DNA from: Paragonimus westermani
Lineage: Eukaryota; Platyhelminthes; Trematoda; Plagiorchiida; Troglotrematidae
DNA length: 64,000 bases
Assembly: GCA_008508345.1 (NCBI GenBank)
Contig: QNGE01001704.1
Location: 56,750-120,749, forward strand
Direction of reading: 5' to 3'
Shown piece by piece: positions 34,301 through 46,733 of the stretch. The position numbers and the translations under genes are program-made. The notes beneath the pieces were generated by a model, which saw only the letters and a list, made by a program, of their open reading frames with translations, searched no databases and was not told the DNA's origin. Position 1 is the first letter of the stretch. Each line of letters opens with the position of its first letter.

Positions 34301-37300
34301 TTCCAACTATTTCTCAGCAAAATCCCAGTGATTTCCATGCCCGTAGATAAATCACTAAACATCTTGTGCTGTATACTCATTGTGGTTACCCTTTACAAAC
34401 CCCAAACCTTAATGGTTTTGTTAATCAATTCATGGTAGGCTTAGTCCCGTTGTTTATATGAAAGATCAGTTTGAACTGCATCTGTTCTGACGTGTTCAGG
34501 GACCCCTTTCAAACAAGCGGTAATTGTGGTTGTTGTGTTAGCGATTTGGAAAGTAATCAGGTATATTCTGTCTACCTTGGTTCGACACAAAACAAACACA
34601 AGCTACCTCACTTAGTCTGTATTAGTTGACCGGCATCTCATTACACACGAACAGTTTGACGCAGGATACCATCGAATATTTAGTGGTTCGGCCAAATCTG
34701 TCTAGTTCATCAGCTCTGTTGAAGATCATCTAATTTAGGGTATTCACAACACCGACCAATCAGAGACAAGCTACATTATTTTTAATAGTGCTTTCTACAG
34801 TCGAAACTACACAATGCAATCAATCCTGTTTCTCTCCGAGTAAGTATGTTTTAGCAACAGGGAATACGATTCGGTAGACACTCAAATGATCCCGTAGCCT
34901 GACTTTAGGGTATTACGACTCAGCATAATCCAGTTCAATGATGAAATCAGCATTTGGTTATTTAGTGTGTATATACTGTGGACAACAATCAGTTCAGTTT
35001 TATGTGGTGATCACATCGCACTCGATCAGATCACACATCCATTCAAAACTGTCATAGCATCCTAAACCAAGATAAAGGAATTTAAGCAATCTACCGGTTG
35101 GAATAAATGATTATCGGCATTGCCGTAAACTTAACGCATTGTGGTTACCGTAGCTTCACTGTAATCGGAAGGGGTCTAATTTATTGGTCTGATGACACTA
35201 AAGTGAACACCCATCTACCCCACTGGCCTAATGCAAGTGTATCGCTGAATAGCTGGCTTTTAGCATTATCTAAACAAAACTGTACATGAATCAGATTTGC
35301 AATAACTTGTACGGTTGTCACAACCACACCTATTTTCTGCGGCTGAGTATAATAACACAATCGCGTGGACATTTATGACAGAGGACCATAGTGAATTGTA
35401 ACTTTTTATCCAAATGTGCAGTATGAATTTTTTTAACTTGGAGCTCGTGGATTGATTAAACGATTGTTTGTAGATTCGATGACATTTTAATGCTCGGGAA
35501 TAACTATTTTTCATGCAAGTTGAACCACTTATCAGACTGGATCGAGTAGCCCCTAGTTTTCACCTTTTGTTTATTGGATGTTCGAACACCGTGAGAGAAA
35601 CTAAACCTGTCATTGGTAATGTAATGCAAACCATAAAACTGATAAAGTCCCATCTCAAAGACATTGTCAGTCGAAATCATACCCGATTAGCGTGCTTGTC
35701 CTAGCCTGAGGTTGAGCAATCTGACAAAAACCACCCGACATGTAACCTCGAATGTTATATGGTGTTAAACATACGTCACACAAGCGACTGAGTATTTCGC
35801 AGGCCCCAGAGAAAGCACTAGAGAATAGTATGATTGTGGTTACGCAAGTTGTCTATTCTGTCATCACATACCTAATTGCGGACGCAATCAGTCAGCCTGA
35901 AATCTTTTGACTAACTGTTACGTATTCACTACCAAACAATACATGTATTGGACAGTCGCTAATTAACCAACTTACCAACTCCTGAAATATAGCTTGCGCA
36001 TATGAATTTTGATAGGGTGGTAACCAAACTGATTGAACCCGCTGATCACTTTATCGCGGACTCCTACAGCAATATCTCTCCCCGTAAAAACCTCCCCGTA
36101 CATCACGCATTCAGTTTTGTATGAAATGATGTGATTTCTAGAGAAGGTGCACGACTACTTGTGGTCAACACCTACACAACGATCGCTATGTGATTAGGAT
36201 AGGAATACTGAACATTTCATAGAACTTACACCCCTCCTGGTTGATCGACTTTCCAATTGGCTGAGAGATGTACCTTCAGGACATAACGGTTGACATTACA
36301 TCACAAAAGTACTTTAAAATGTAAATCATTGTGTCCTCCTTATTCAGATTACATTGTCAAGAAGAAGGTCTATGCGGGATGCTAACATGTATGTTTTCTC
36401 TTACCAGTCACTAACCAAAAACACTGTGTATATAAATCTGCCAGAACACATGACAATAACTGTTAAACGAGATGTATGGGATACCAGAAGACCGCTTTCG
36501 GATGAGACATTAATACTGTCAAGACCTGGCTAATTTCGAAGACAATATAGTGCACTGATATAGAATATCCCATACAAGAAAAATTATAAATTATGAGGAT
36601 CTATTTCCGCTCAATCTAATCCCAGCGTTATTCTCTGGTTAATTCAAGAAAACGGCTTTTTCGGTTATAGAGAAAAATTCAACTGCACACTGAATTTTTC
36701 GTTTTTAGACAGGTCAGCAATGTAGCAACATACAGCCCGATTGGTAGAGTTTTTGTAACCTAATTTTGTCGAATTAAACAAAACAGACTTAACCACTTTT
36801 TGGGTGACTTGTTTGAATAATCTTTTTATCGAAGAAGTATGCAATCTTTACATCTGTGCTTATAGTCTTTCGCACGATCGAGTCTGGAAAACGTCTACTG
36901 CTTTTTCATCGTTTTTTCTCTAAGACCCTTCACCTGGAACACTACGACATGTCCGCGTGAGATAATTATATTCTCAGTTTCTACTCTGTGTGGCCGTAAC
37001 TTCTAACCGTGGTCTTAACGCTACAGTGGAGCTAGAAACGGTTTATATCGCAAACTATCTGTACTGGACTGGAATATCTTTATGGAATAATACTCTAAAT
37101 GTATGTATTTGTCTATGGTAAACAGAAACGGACGAGACCCATAGTTTACTCAATGTCAGATCATTATTCAGCAGAGAATTGGTGAATAGTTTTACTTGCC
37201 CTAAGCTTCTGAACCCGACGCATCATGCTACCGACTTGTATCTACTACTTTCATCCCGATAAGTCAGTCTTACAAATGCCAGTTTCAATTCACCCACCTT

Positions 37301-38169
37301 ATCTAACATTTAGTTTACAGCTATAATGGCATATACACTGGTACAACTGATCCATATCAACATCAGCCGATGACGACATCCTCCAGACCAAGCAGCTACG
37401 TGAACAACTAGACAATTGGCTACCTGGATCTAGCAGACGGCAACCATCGACCAGTCAGCTTCTTCATTGGTTGTCTGCTGACACCAGCTTCAAAGTTTCG
37501 GAGCCCTGATGTGCCACTGTGTCGTTTTACCTGTCTTCGTTCATTAGGCTAGATCGTTGTTGTCATACCGTAAGTGAGGGACGCGATATAAAACGTAGGT
37601 TGCCACTTTCCTGCTATCTTGTTACATTCTGCGACTGCAACATTATCAGTCAGCAAACGATAGTTGTGATTGAAATATTAACGCCATGTAAGATATGGTT
37701 AAGTGATCACAAATTCAGCCGTCTCTTATGGTATTCGTCTTGAAATCTACATATCACCACAATAAACTTTATTGCACGTTGTGTATGTAATATTTCATAT
37801 CATGGCTGTTTGATTAGGTTCAGTAAACCACAGAAGCCAATAGCATGCACATATAATACTAATATACTGACATTCATCTGCTAACGTATCTCACCTGTTC
37901 TTGGATTGAGCATTGTATCAGTGACCTTTGCAGTTGGGTGAATTTCCAGACCATTCATTGTTTATGTTTGAGGAGAGTTGAATTACAATAGCGAACAAAC
38001 ACAGGTAATTCTGGCACCCAGACTAATCACAGGTCATGTGGGGTGATGCGGTCTGGTGCTTAAATAAATGTGATACTTCACGCTCGTGCGCTCTGAGAAG
38101 TCTGAGACAAGCTGATCATTGTCAAGATAGCCACACTAAACAGAATATTTAACTACGCATCGATCGGAC
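34301..38169. other. Long unassigned stretch
   Basis: AT-rich, stop-dense, no supported exon and no named repeat. Open frames at 35513-35704 and 37519-37743 have nothing to support them. Confidence 0.4.
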
Positions 38170-38720
38170 CATAAAATTCACGAATGTTTCTCGCGTTCTC
38201 ACACTCACACACACACATTCGGCAGACAGCCATCACGACGTCACAGGGGTTGGCGTGATGGCCACGCTCAGGCCAGGTTCTACGGGCGAAGATAAGAGGT
38301 GGGGGATAAATCGAACCAGATTATGCGATACTAAGGCTTAATTTGGTGAGAACGTTTCTCAGATCCGATTGGCTGATTAGTCCGTGTTTATCGCGTGCGG
38401 CATCTGCAAATCGCACGACCGTTAAACGAAATTGGCCAATCAAAATACCACGCTTGGCACCGGGTAGACTTGTGGTACGAACTAACTGACCATGTGCGTG
38501 CGTGAGAGCTGGTTCCAGTGTATGCGCACCTTGTGTGAGAAATTCGCTCGGTACCGGTGACGGTGTGCACGCGATGAGGAATTATGAGGATTGCCCGTTA
38601 ACGACCGGTGGACAAATCGGACAAGCGTTCCATCATGTCTGTCTCGTTCTTGGATGTCACCGAACAATCGTTTCTAAACGGGCTCACGCGGATTTGATAC
38701 CGAAACTAACTAGGACCCCG
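38170..38720. other. GC-rich, CpG-rich island
   Basis: Clearly richer in GC and CpG than its surroundings. It begins with a CA-rich tract, has a 9-base inverted repeat (GCCATCACG and CGTGATGGC near 38229-38257) and a purine run AAGAGGTGGGGGAT near 38292. Open frames on both strands are side effects of the composition. It could be a promoter region or an old LTR; the sequence does not tell. Confidence 0.35.
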
Positions 38721-39227
38721 ACTACAAATCAACAGTCAGCTTAACCCAGTAACTAGCCGAAGTCCAAACTGCAGCCTATTATCAAATATGGTGCCTCAAG
38801 TAACGAAATGTTGAAAGAACGTTCTTGTCATTGACTGGCAACCATTGTTAAGCTGAAGATCGTAGGGAGGAAATGCATAAAGTACAACATTTCGCTCCAG
38901 CACATTTTCTTGGGTCTTGCTAGGTACACAATGTGCTTACGTGTGCCGTTTCAACGTTACCTCTGGAACTAACTAACAAGATCACACACACACCAATGCA
39001 CGTGAGTTATGAAAGTAATTGTGCACTGATCAGCAAGTGTTTCTACACAAAAAAAGCGTACCAATTGAATGTTGCTACTGTTTTCGAAAATCGGAGGCGC
39101 TGATAAGTTGTATTGCATAACATGTTTAACTGCTTTCTGCTGATGTACATGAGATCGCTATATCAACAGTTGAGGATGGCGACTCATTGTGGCGTTGTCT
39201 TCTCGGATAGCACATTATGGACTGAAG
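38721..39227. other. Unassigned non-coding stretch
   Basis: Nothing recognised. Confidence 0.4.
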
Positions 39228-39476
39228 CTAGATCACTGTCGCTGTCAGGACCAAGTCATCATCCCGTAGCTTGTCTATGTGTCCACCCTTAGCGACCGAC
39301 GCCACCTCACCGGTCAAAAGACTAGCAGAACGGTTCATGAGTTTATACTGCACACGGTTAAATGCGCTTTCTTCTGATCTATTGACCGCAGATTGACAGA
39401 GAGATGAACATTTCGAGTTGTCAGTCATTGTGTTTGCTAGAAATATTACCCGTTTCCCACTGTTTCTCACTTGCAA
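39228..39476 (-). CDS. Possible coding exon, minus strand
   Basis: An 82-codon open frame with coding-like composition: after an acceptor (GGTAATATTTCTAG) it reads NTMTDNSKCSSLC, later FNRVQYKLMNRSASLLTG. A donor (ACCG|GTGAGG) lies after that, or the frame runs on to its own stop. An ATG at the MTDNS position could also be a start. No family recognised and no partner exon found. Confidence 0.22.
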   Translation of the reverse strand: MQVRNSGKRVIFLANTMTDNSKCSSLCQSAVNRSEESAFNRVQYKLMNRSASLLTGEVASVAKGGHIDKLRDDDLVLTATVI

Positions 39477-39794
39477 CGTGCGTCACTGTTGTCCACACGT
39501 CAGACTCAACAATAAGCTGCCTTCAGTGGTGGCATTAACACGTGGTGAACAGTTGGACTGGATAGTGCTAAGGTCCCACAGTTACTGTGAAATGTGATCT
39601 AAGCAATTTGCTAATGTCACAACCTCTGTAACGGAACCGAATATAGATATTCAAGTTTTGAACGGTATCAACAGTTTTCACTTGCTGGGTGTTTTTCAAA
39701 CAAAAACCGATGGATAACCAATTCGTTTGACACATCATCATGAACGACTTTTTCACGAACAGGTTTTCTGTATGTTTTCTCTTTGCTTGTCACG

Positions 39795-39795
39795 N
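39795..39795. other. Ambiguous base (n)
   Basis: The only undetermined base in the window; an assembly ambiguity rather than biology. Confidence 0.99.
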
Positions 39796-40199
39796 ACACA
39801 AGAAGAGAGACAATCAGTAAACTAAGCACAACTGAAAGTACACATTTTTCTACTTAATGTGACCTTCAGTTGTACATGAATTGTACATGAAAGTGTAAAC
39901 TAAAATATGTTGAATCGGCTTCTGTGTAAAATACGACAATCAGAGTTTGGTGTGAGGAAATCAAACAGAAATGGACTACTTTTTGTGACGTTGCTGAAAC
40001 CTTGTAGACTTGTGTAGGCACGTACCATTTGAGTCCTCAACCGATTATACATGATCCAGGAACTGCAGAAGTACATCTTATAGCTTGAAAATGATTTCTT
40101 TTCTCACCAACCTTTTCTTTCCATCAGTATCATCATCGTCAGCAGCAGCAACACAATCATCTGCGAGGACAACACCAACAACACTGTTGCTACTAATAC

Positions 40200-40520
40200 C
40201 AACTGAAATGATCAGTGATGAGTAGTAGGGGATATTGGTTTTCACATAAACTGAACATCACACACAGTTGATCACAGGTATCACATTCCCGTAGACTTAC
40301 CAGTCGGTTCCTTTCGAAAAGAACCACTAGATTCGAGTTTCGCTTTTGGTAGGGTCGTCAGTAGTGCATACTCTTGCCACGGCCAGGACTAAAACTCTAA
40401 GCACTCTCTCATGAAACAACCGTGTTGACCACTGCACTGCTGTCCTCACATTAAGCACGACTGAATTATCATATGTGATCGCTCGGTCTCATTCGCTTGT
40501 GAGTAATGCCCGATTGTCGT
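40200..40520 (-). mobile_element. SINE family A, left arm of an inverted pair
   Basis: The reverse complement runs linker, head (GCAGTGGTCAACACGGTTGT), AGAGTGCTTAGAGTTTTAGT, GGCAAGAGTATGCACTACTG and body. It shares several private differences from the other copies with the right arm at 40590-40895. Confidence 0.8.
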
Positions 40521-40589
40521 TCAGTCTATATAAAAACGAAAATCCCCTACTACTCACAAATAATCAGCATGTTGCCAAACAAGTTAATG

Positions 40590-40895
40590 ATTTCTGTGAT
40601 TCCAACTTGAAAAGAAGCCCTAGTCGACGGGTCGTCGATTGGAGTTAACAGGACCGTTATTGTGTCTTCTCTCAAGAAGATCGGGCAACCTGGTCATTGC
40701 TAAGAGGCGAGAGTGGTTAAGCGTTCACATACGATCATTCAGTCGTGCTTAATGTGAGGACAGTGGTGCAGTGGTCGGCACGGTTGTTGTATGAAAGAGT
40801 GCTTGGAGTTTTATTGCTGACCGTGGCAAGAGTATGCACTACTGACGATCCCTAACAAGAGCGAAACTCGAGTCTAGTCCTTCTTTTGAAAGGAT
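40590..40895 (+). mobile_element. SINE family A, right arm of an inverted pair
   Basis: Linker GATTGGAGTTAACAGGACCG, then GCAGTGGTCGGCACGGTTGT, AGAGTGCTTGGAGTTTTATT, GGCAAGAGTATGCACTACTG and body to CTTCTTTTGAAAGGATTTC. Faces the copy at 40200-40520. Confidence 0.8.
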
Positions 40896-42109
40896 TTCAT
40901 CAAAACGGCTGTCACCACAGCCCCTAGTAAGACACTTCGTTTTTAGGTGAGTCTTCAGGTTTCTCTTCTAGTGAACTGTTCAAAGTTAGTCCGTATGTAC
41001 CCGCGTTTTCTTTTGAAATCGTGTATCCAGGCCACTCTGTATATTCGTTGGCTTTAGAAGTTGGTTAGTTGCCCTAACAGCTCCCATCGTTCTGGCTTTC
41101 CATCTTCAAAGTGCGCATGGCACAACTGGGTGTTCCAGTTGGTGTTCTAGGGAGCACACGTGCATGTACAGACACACACACACACACATGCAGATAACTG
41201 CAAATCACAAGACAACGTGTCCTGTCCGCGCCACTGCCTCTGACAGACTGCTCCCTTGTTGCGTTGGCAAGTTGACAGGTCATTGCAGCAATTGTGGTGC
41301 CTGTAGGTGTGTGTGCGTCGCGTTTTGTTGGCCACGCTGGAACGTCTAGCTGACGTGTCACGGTAATTGAACGTCAGATCATCCCGCACACCCTCTCTAA
41401 CAGGGCTAGATGATGGAATTACAAACTAGCTGATTCTTATTATGATAACAACTATGGCAAATCCGTTAAAGGCCCAAACACAGTGTTGCGAGAAATGGAA
41501 GGGAACACAGGGTGGGGGTGGAGGTGGATTAGACAGGGTCCCGGAGCACATGAATGTGCAAAGAACGGATTTACAGTGCTTGATGATTAGGCTGCTAGAA
41601 AGCGTCATGGGATGAGCGCGAAATAGCAACTGGTCAAACAATCAACCAACTAAACCCATTCGGATTAAATAGTGGATAATCGAAACTGTCTTGTACTAGT
41701 TCAAAATGTACACCTTGAAGTCGACACTCCACAGATTTAGATTGTTCGAATGTGCAACCAAGCCAACAGACCTTCAAGTTGCAAGTCGACACCCTAAAAC
41801 ATGTGGCCATCAGTCATATGATGTGGACTGTTTTGAGGCTCAGTAACACGCTATAAATCATTTGGTTTAATTAAAACTAATGAGATTTAACCATCAGCAA
41901 GTATTGTTTGCCAGACCACAAACAAGACTGCAGACCAATCTAGAATACTTACTCACACTCTGGTCATGCGAGTAGTTTGTGCTTCGGTAGACCACCACAA
42001 TGTTGACCTCTACTGAGTGACGTGACCAACTTAAACGAAGAGAGAATGCGCGCAGACACCCCCTCAGGGAATCAAAAGATCACCTAGTGCTCGGTTTGTT
42101 AACGTTCTT
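40896..42109. other. Unassigned stretch with a CA microsatellite
   Basis: A (CA)n run lies at about 41171-41189. A G-rich run (GGTGGGGGTGGAGGTGGA) lies near 41511. The open frames at 41074-41389 reflect these tracts and local GC richness. Confidence 0.45.
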
Positions 42110-42545
42110 TTGATACGTTTGTCGTATTTGGTAGGATATGGAGCAATGAATTTGTTGAAGTATGTCCGGTTTGTTTATAGAAAGCATGTGCTAAATTTGT
42201 CTCTACCTTGTCATTTGCTGTGTGCTGTAAACATTCATATTGAATTATACACCATTACTTCACGTATAAAATGTCTGGTAGCCAGTTAAGAACTCTTTTT
42301 TGGTTGTTCCATTATGGACGCCTTTTTGTGCCAGATAACTTGTGTATCCGGTTAGTTCACTTTAAGCATGAGAGAGAATTTATTTTGTCAGACTATATCG
42401 TACATACATTTTACTCATTTTGATTGTTTTTTCTGGCGTTCTTCTGGACTTGGGAGATAGCTCCATTAACCCGACTGTCTAAGGAAACCTTTGTGGAGTT
42501 GTCGATTACGTGTTACTGAGTGGACTATTCTAAAACACCAGAGAC
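42110..42545 (+). repeat. Dispersed repeat R2, copy 3
   Basis: Shares CCGGTTTGTTTATAG, GTGTATCCGGTTAGTTCAC, TTTTCTGGCGTTCTTCTGGA, ACCCGACTGTCTAAG and TCGATTACGTGTTACTGAGT with the copies at 2.4 and 12.4 kb. Slightly shorter because of an internal deletion. Confidence 0.6.
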
Positions 42546-43273
42546 GATTCAGTACAAAGTGTTTAACGGTTAATTTTTCCGTGGTAATTAAGTATGATTG
42601 CGTATGCTCATTAGTTGTCTTATGAAAAGTTATTTGCCACCGAATTTTTATGAATCGTCTACCGGTGACAGTCACAGAAGTAACCCCAACAAAACCGTGG
42701 GAATCTTCTATAATTTCCAGTTTGCTTCATCTTCAGAACACGTGCTCACACTGCACACATTGCTGGATATGCTCTGAAGCAATGTGGACATAACAATTGA
42801 GATGTCTACGTACACGGCAGCCTAGGCTGCTGCTGAATGGACCAATAATCGGGAAGTAAGTAAACAGTCGTCATGACTACAGACGGAAGGAACCGTTTCT
42901 ACGAACGAAACAAGTAAGATAAGTTGTACTATACTGTATGACCCAGGGTCTGAGTTACCGTCATCTCCGAGTGTGTGTACACGACCAAAATGAATCAAAA
43001 GTTACCTGTCTGAATTGAAGCTGGAATATTTCGATCCACATTGTCTAAGACAGATTCCCTGTCGGGTGAATGTTGCTGTACCAAACAAATTGCATCCTCT
43101 CAACTTCCAAAACATACCCGGTTATCACACTCGCTATGTCAAGCATTGTTTACTAATTTACCCGTCCTTGCGGTTTGTAGAAGGTTGACAGGACAACTAA
43201 AACAATTCAGACACAAATCTCAGAGCACAACCCACAATTGGTTTCCAAAAGCCAAATCTGGTTCAAAGCAGAC
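42546..43273. other. Unassigned stretch
   Basis: A plus-strand open frame (43041-43310) runs into the LTR at its right and has no recognisable content. Confidence 0.35.
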
Positions 43274-43609
43274 TGTACTAACAAAGCATTTACACGAATC
43301 CACTCACTAAGTAGGTCCAGCCAAAGTATTCCATACTATCTGTCCGATGATGAACAAACATGTTTTTCGAAGCGTTCGTAATGCATCCGTTGTGTTTACT
43401 GGTGCGCTAAAGCGACGCTGGCGAAACAAACACCGCATTCGCAATCGCAAGCGCGGCCTCGATAAACGATTGGTAGTTGCACAACATCGTATGACAAAAC
43501 AACCAATCATATGCATGATTCAGCAAGTGTTAACACGTCAATCGGTCAGTTTGGTCGCGTGGATCTAAGCCGGTGCTAATGAATGTGAAACACTTCGCCC
43601 GTCACGATA
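43274..43609 (-). mobile_element. Ty3/gypsy LTR, apparently solo, reversed
   Basis: Read on the minus strand it starts TATCGTGACGGGCGAAGTG and ends GTTAGTACA, 336 bases. The LTR at 57870-58202 is 333 bases and ends in TTAGTACA as well, with related blocks inside (CAAACTGACCGATTGACGTG against CAAACTAACCAATGACGTGT). Its first 190 bases match the opposite-facing LTR at 43795 at roughly 85%. No target duplication was found. The open frames on both strands here are by-products. Confidence 0.6.
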
Positions 43610-43794
43610 TACTGCTAGACACATTGGAATGGCCAACATCAGAGCTGGAAACCCCGGTAAGCGACGCTGCACAAGAAACCACAGATCATTTTGAGTGTAG
43701 ACTGTCGAAGCGCACACCGGTACTAGTCCAACGGTTGTCCATTAGACCCTGTCAAAAGTCCTATGTGTAATAACCCATTTTTAACGGAGGGGAG
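43610..43794 (+). pseudogene. Ty3/gypsy pol C-terminal tail and polypurine tract
   Basis: The frame reads LLDTLEWPTSELETP. The tail of the element at 54-58 kb has IMLDTFELP in the same place. It ends with SIRPCQKSYV and a stop, then AACGGAGGGGAG, close to the AACGGAGGAGAG that precedes the LTR at 57870. The 5' side is cut by the reversed LTR that ends at 43609. Confidence 0.6.
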
Positions 43795-43990
43795 TAACGT
43801 GGCGGGTGAACTGTTTCGCATTCACTATCACCGGCTTAGATCCGCCCGACCAAACTGATCGATTGACATGTGTTAACACTTGCTGAATCATGCATATGAT
43901 TGGTTGCTTTGTCATACGCTGTTGTGCAACTGCCAATCATTTATCGCGGACGCGTTGGTTCTTTGACATGTTTGTTCACTTTCGATTCAG
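43795..43990 (+). mobile_element. Ty3/gypsy 3' LTR, truncated
   Basis: Begins TAACGTGGCGGGTGAACTG right after the polypurine tract. It matches the reversed LTR at 43274-43609 as far as about TTTATCGCGG, then shares only CATGTTTGTTCA. The rest is deleted or replaced. Confidence 0.6.
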
Positions 43991-44179
43991 AGATTACGCC
44001 AGTCCTCCTATGACGAAGGCTCGACTCTGGGTGCAAAAGAGTTCAGTCTAGACGAAATTGTGGTTTTTTTTTAAAAACAAACTGATCAGGAACGCCACTG
44101 GTAGACCAGTAAGTTAGGTTTTGTTAAGAACAAAAAAATTATGCTTCCACCGGGAACAGTCATTTGGTGAGAATACATA
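43991..44179. other. Unassigned flank
   Basis: Nothing recognised beyond the truncated LTR. Confidence 0.35.
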
Positions 44180-44800
44180 ACCATTACACCAATCAGTGTG
44201 TTTTCAAAAACACTACAGATTAATGTGGTAGGAAATTTCTCACACAACTTCCTCAATGGTGAACAGTCTTCAGCACATAACTTTGAAATATCCAGATCAT
44301 TTGAATCGTTGAACAATGTGCTACTTGTGTAGAATAAGCGGACAAGGTTTTGGATGAACTCACAAAGAAGAAATGGACAGGATTAGAAGAGAATTCTCCC
44401 GGTAGTTTTGATGCAACTAATAAATTACTGAACAGTAGTGAAATTGATAAGCAGTGTACAGTTGTGTTCGAGTGTTTCTGTGGAAAAGACGCTTACAAAA
44501 GAAGTGCACGAATAAACGTTCACGAACAGAAATAAAGGTGGTGTAGAGAACAAATGCATAAATGAAACAACGACAAACACAAATAGCTAACATTTTCTCC
44601 AAAGTATGAATTTACCAGGGTTTATTTTACAAAAACATCCTAGCTATACTGCAGAAACAAATCTCAGAATAGGTTCAGGATTGGTAGAATGTGGACAGTG
44701 GTCGTTAAAATTAATTGATAACGATTACACTCGAGAAAAAAACTATATGGATAAGAAAAACGCAGAAATACACCTCGGTGATCGTTACCGCTGATGATAT
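44180..44800 (+). pseudogene. Possible degraded coding sequence, family unknown
   Basis: Three successive plus-strand frames look coding-like but are separated by stops or shifts: one near 44200-44330 (INVVGNFSHNFLNGEQ), one at 44341-44535 (ADKVLDELTKKKWTGLEEN, then QCTVVFECFCGKDAY) and one at 44606-44794 (GLVECGQWSLKLIDNDYTRE). An AATAAA overlaps the end of the second. The minus strand is also open at 44086-44316. No family was recognised, so this may equally be chance in AT-rich DNA. Confidence 0.22.
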
Positions 44801-45269
44801 GGAATCAATTGGCCTAGTTACAGAAAATTAGGTCAGAACTTGGTTATGTTACATTAACTCGGTTTGCTTTATTTCATAATGATTTTTTTAAACAAGGCTT
44901 CTTATCATATTTCATGATTTTTATGGATCAATAGCCCAACTTATATTGTATGATTTTTTTAAAAATATTTCATATGTAACATTTCATGTATAAAGAGGCT
45001 TTTGCGTAATTCGACAACAGAAGGAAATTTCCTCCGGCGTCGTTGATCGACGGGCCCATACTATCGGCAGGTCACCGATGTTGTCTTAACCTGCTGCTAT
45101 CTGCCATGACCCACCCATTCAAAAACAAGTTTGACTGTCATGGGTATCCCTGCTATACAGGAATACATTGCTGGATGTTAACTTCTGTAAATATTTACAA
45201 CGAAACATCCCATGTTAGTCGTAGTATGTTACTGACCATTCAGTGTAAAGTGCATTTGTCTTTTTAGTG
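44801..45269. other. AT-rich stretch, unassigned
   Basis: Long T and A runs; nothing recognised. Confidence 0.4.
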
Positions 45270-45690
45270 CGCGATTCTGGGGCTGAATCGATGCGCTATC
45301 TGTCACTCAAGCCTCGGTACATAATCAACCAGCCTCGGGTGTAGATCACGACAGATCGCGCTCATTGCAACATTCAGACCAATCAAATCTGTTGTCCTTG
45401 GTCTCGCTAACAATGAGCGACTGGTGTGCAGTGCGAACTTGCTTGCGTGTGCGCGCACCCCCACTATGGTTAACTTGTCAGTCAATGGCAGTGCGCACGT
45501 GTCGCAGACGAGTGCTCGGATAAACTGAACTGCTACAGCTTGTATTTCTCCGTCGATGTTATACTTTGGTCACGAATGCGTGTAACGCGTAGTGAGAAAA
45601 TAAGACGGAGGTCTAGTACGTTGCACGTGATTGGTCTAAACTAATCCGGGGGCTAACGACACAAGGGGATAGAGACAAGTTTGGGTACCA
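45270..45690. other. GC-rich, CpG-rich island
   Basis: Stands out from AT-rich neighbours, with GTGTGCGCGCACCCCCAC near 45449 and many CpG. No open frame is convincing. It lies downstream of the minus-strand BEL/Pao fragment and could be that element's LTR, but no second copy exists in the window to test this. Confidence 0.3.
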
Positions 45691-45889
45691 TCATCTTTTA
45701 TAGTCAGTTGTCTGCCTGTCCATCCAAGATGTTTGTGCATAGAGTTGATAGAACCACCTGGAACGCAAGTAGAGGGACCACATTTAAACGCCAATTCTGA
45801 ATCAATATGTGCGCGCTTAACTAATGTCGGTCACACCCCGCCTAGGGAAGTGCCTAACTGTCTCCAAAATCAGATCACAAGGTAACAGT

Positions 45890-46085
45890 GTTTAGATGAG
45901 ACCCAACTGCGAAAAATCCGTGCTTCGGTAGAATTCAAACCAGAAGCATAAACAACACGCGCAAACGTAGCAAGCGTTCCATCAGCTGAGCTACGAAGTT
46001 TTGGCAAGCTGTTTCTGTCGCAGCTTCGAATCCAGCTGAGGCTCAGGTTGTCCGCAATTGTGTCTCATCTAAATTATGGAGTCTG
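45890..46085 (-). mobile_element. SINE family B (tRNA-derived), copy 2
   Basis: On the minus strand CGTAGCTCAGCTGATGGAAC fits a tRNA A box and GGTTTGAATTC a B box, followed by the tail GGATTTTTCGCAGTTGGGTC shared with 9215-9350. Confidence 0.55.
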
Positions 46086-46733
46086 CTACCCTACTTGTAA
46101 GTAACAGTGTTTGTTTTTATGGAGAAACTCCTAGCTTATTTGTAAAATGACCACTCTCTGCCAATTCGTTAAACGACTTGTGCCCCGTGCACGAACTGCC
46201 AGTGGTCATATGCGAGCATAACTCCATACGGTTCACGCCCATCTAGAACTTCATAACCAAAATGCAACAACACTGAATCAGTTACCTGTAAGCACTTCAT
46301 TAATGGAATGAACCTGATATAACATAGATCATCATCTTGTCTGAATCGCAACTTGAAACGATATATCGTGCATTTCAAAAACATTGCGGGTGCATGTGTG
46401 TTTAAACTGCATGTTCGAGCACCCTAACAAAGTAACAACGGTTTGCAATACACTAACTAGCCGAATTGGGTGTTTGAATTCTCGGGTGAAGAACAGAAAT
46501 AAGTACGAGGCACAAAACCGTTTCAGCATAAAAAGGCTATCTTATACTGTGAATTTGCCAGAGGTTATGAGAAGCTGTTGAGGCAGATATCATGAGGCAT
46601 CCAAGTGAGCATTCAATTACCGCAAACAATTGGTCAGTTGGCTGACAGATCTTGAATGGAACAAAACGGTCAGAGTTAGTAGTTTAGTATTTTCGTGTAC
46701 TTTAGCGCTCTCGCTCGAGCCAATAAGTAAAAG
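46086..46733. other. Decayed flank of the BEL/Pao fragment
   Basis: On the minus strand this follows the RT fragment and may hold its degraded continuation, but stops and shifts prevent a firm match. Confidence 0.3.

Noticed and set aside
43347..43568. Arg-rich plus-strand ORF (RRWRNKHRIRNRKRG)
   Set aside because: It is the antisense of a gypsy LTR; the basic run is not conserved as protein in the related LTR.
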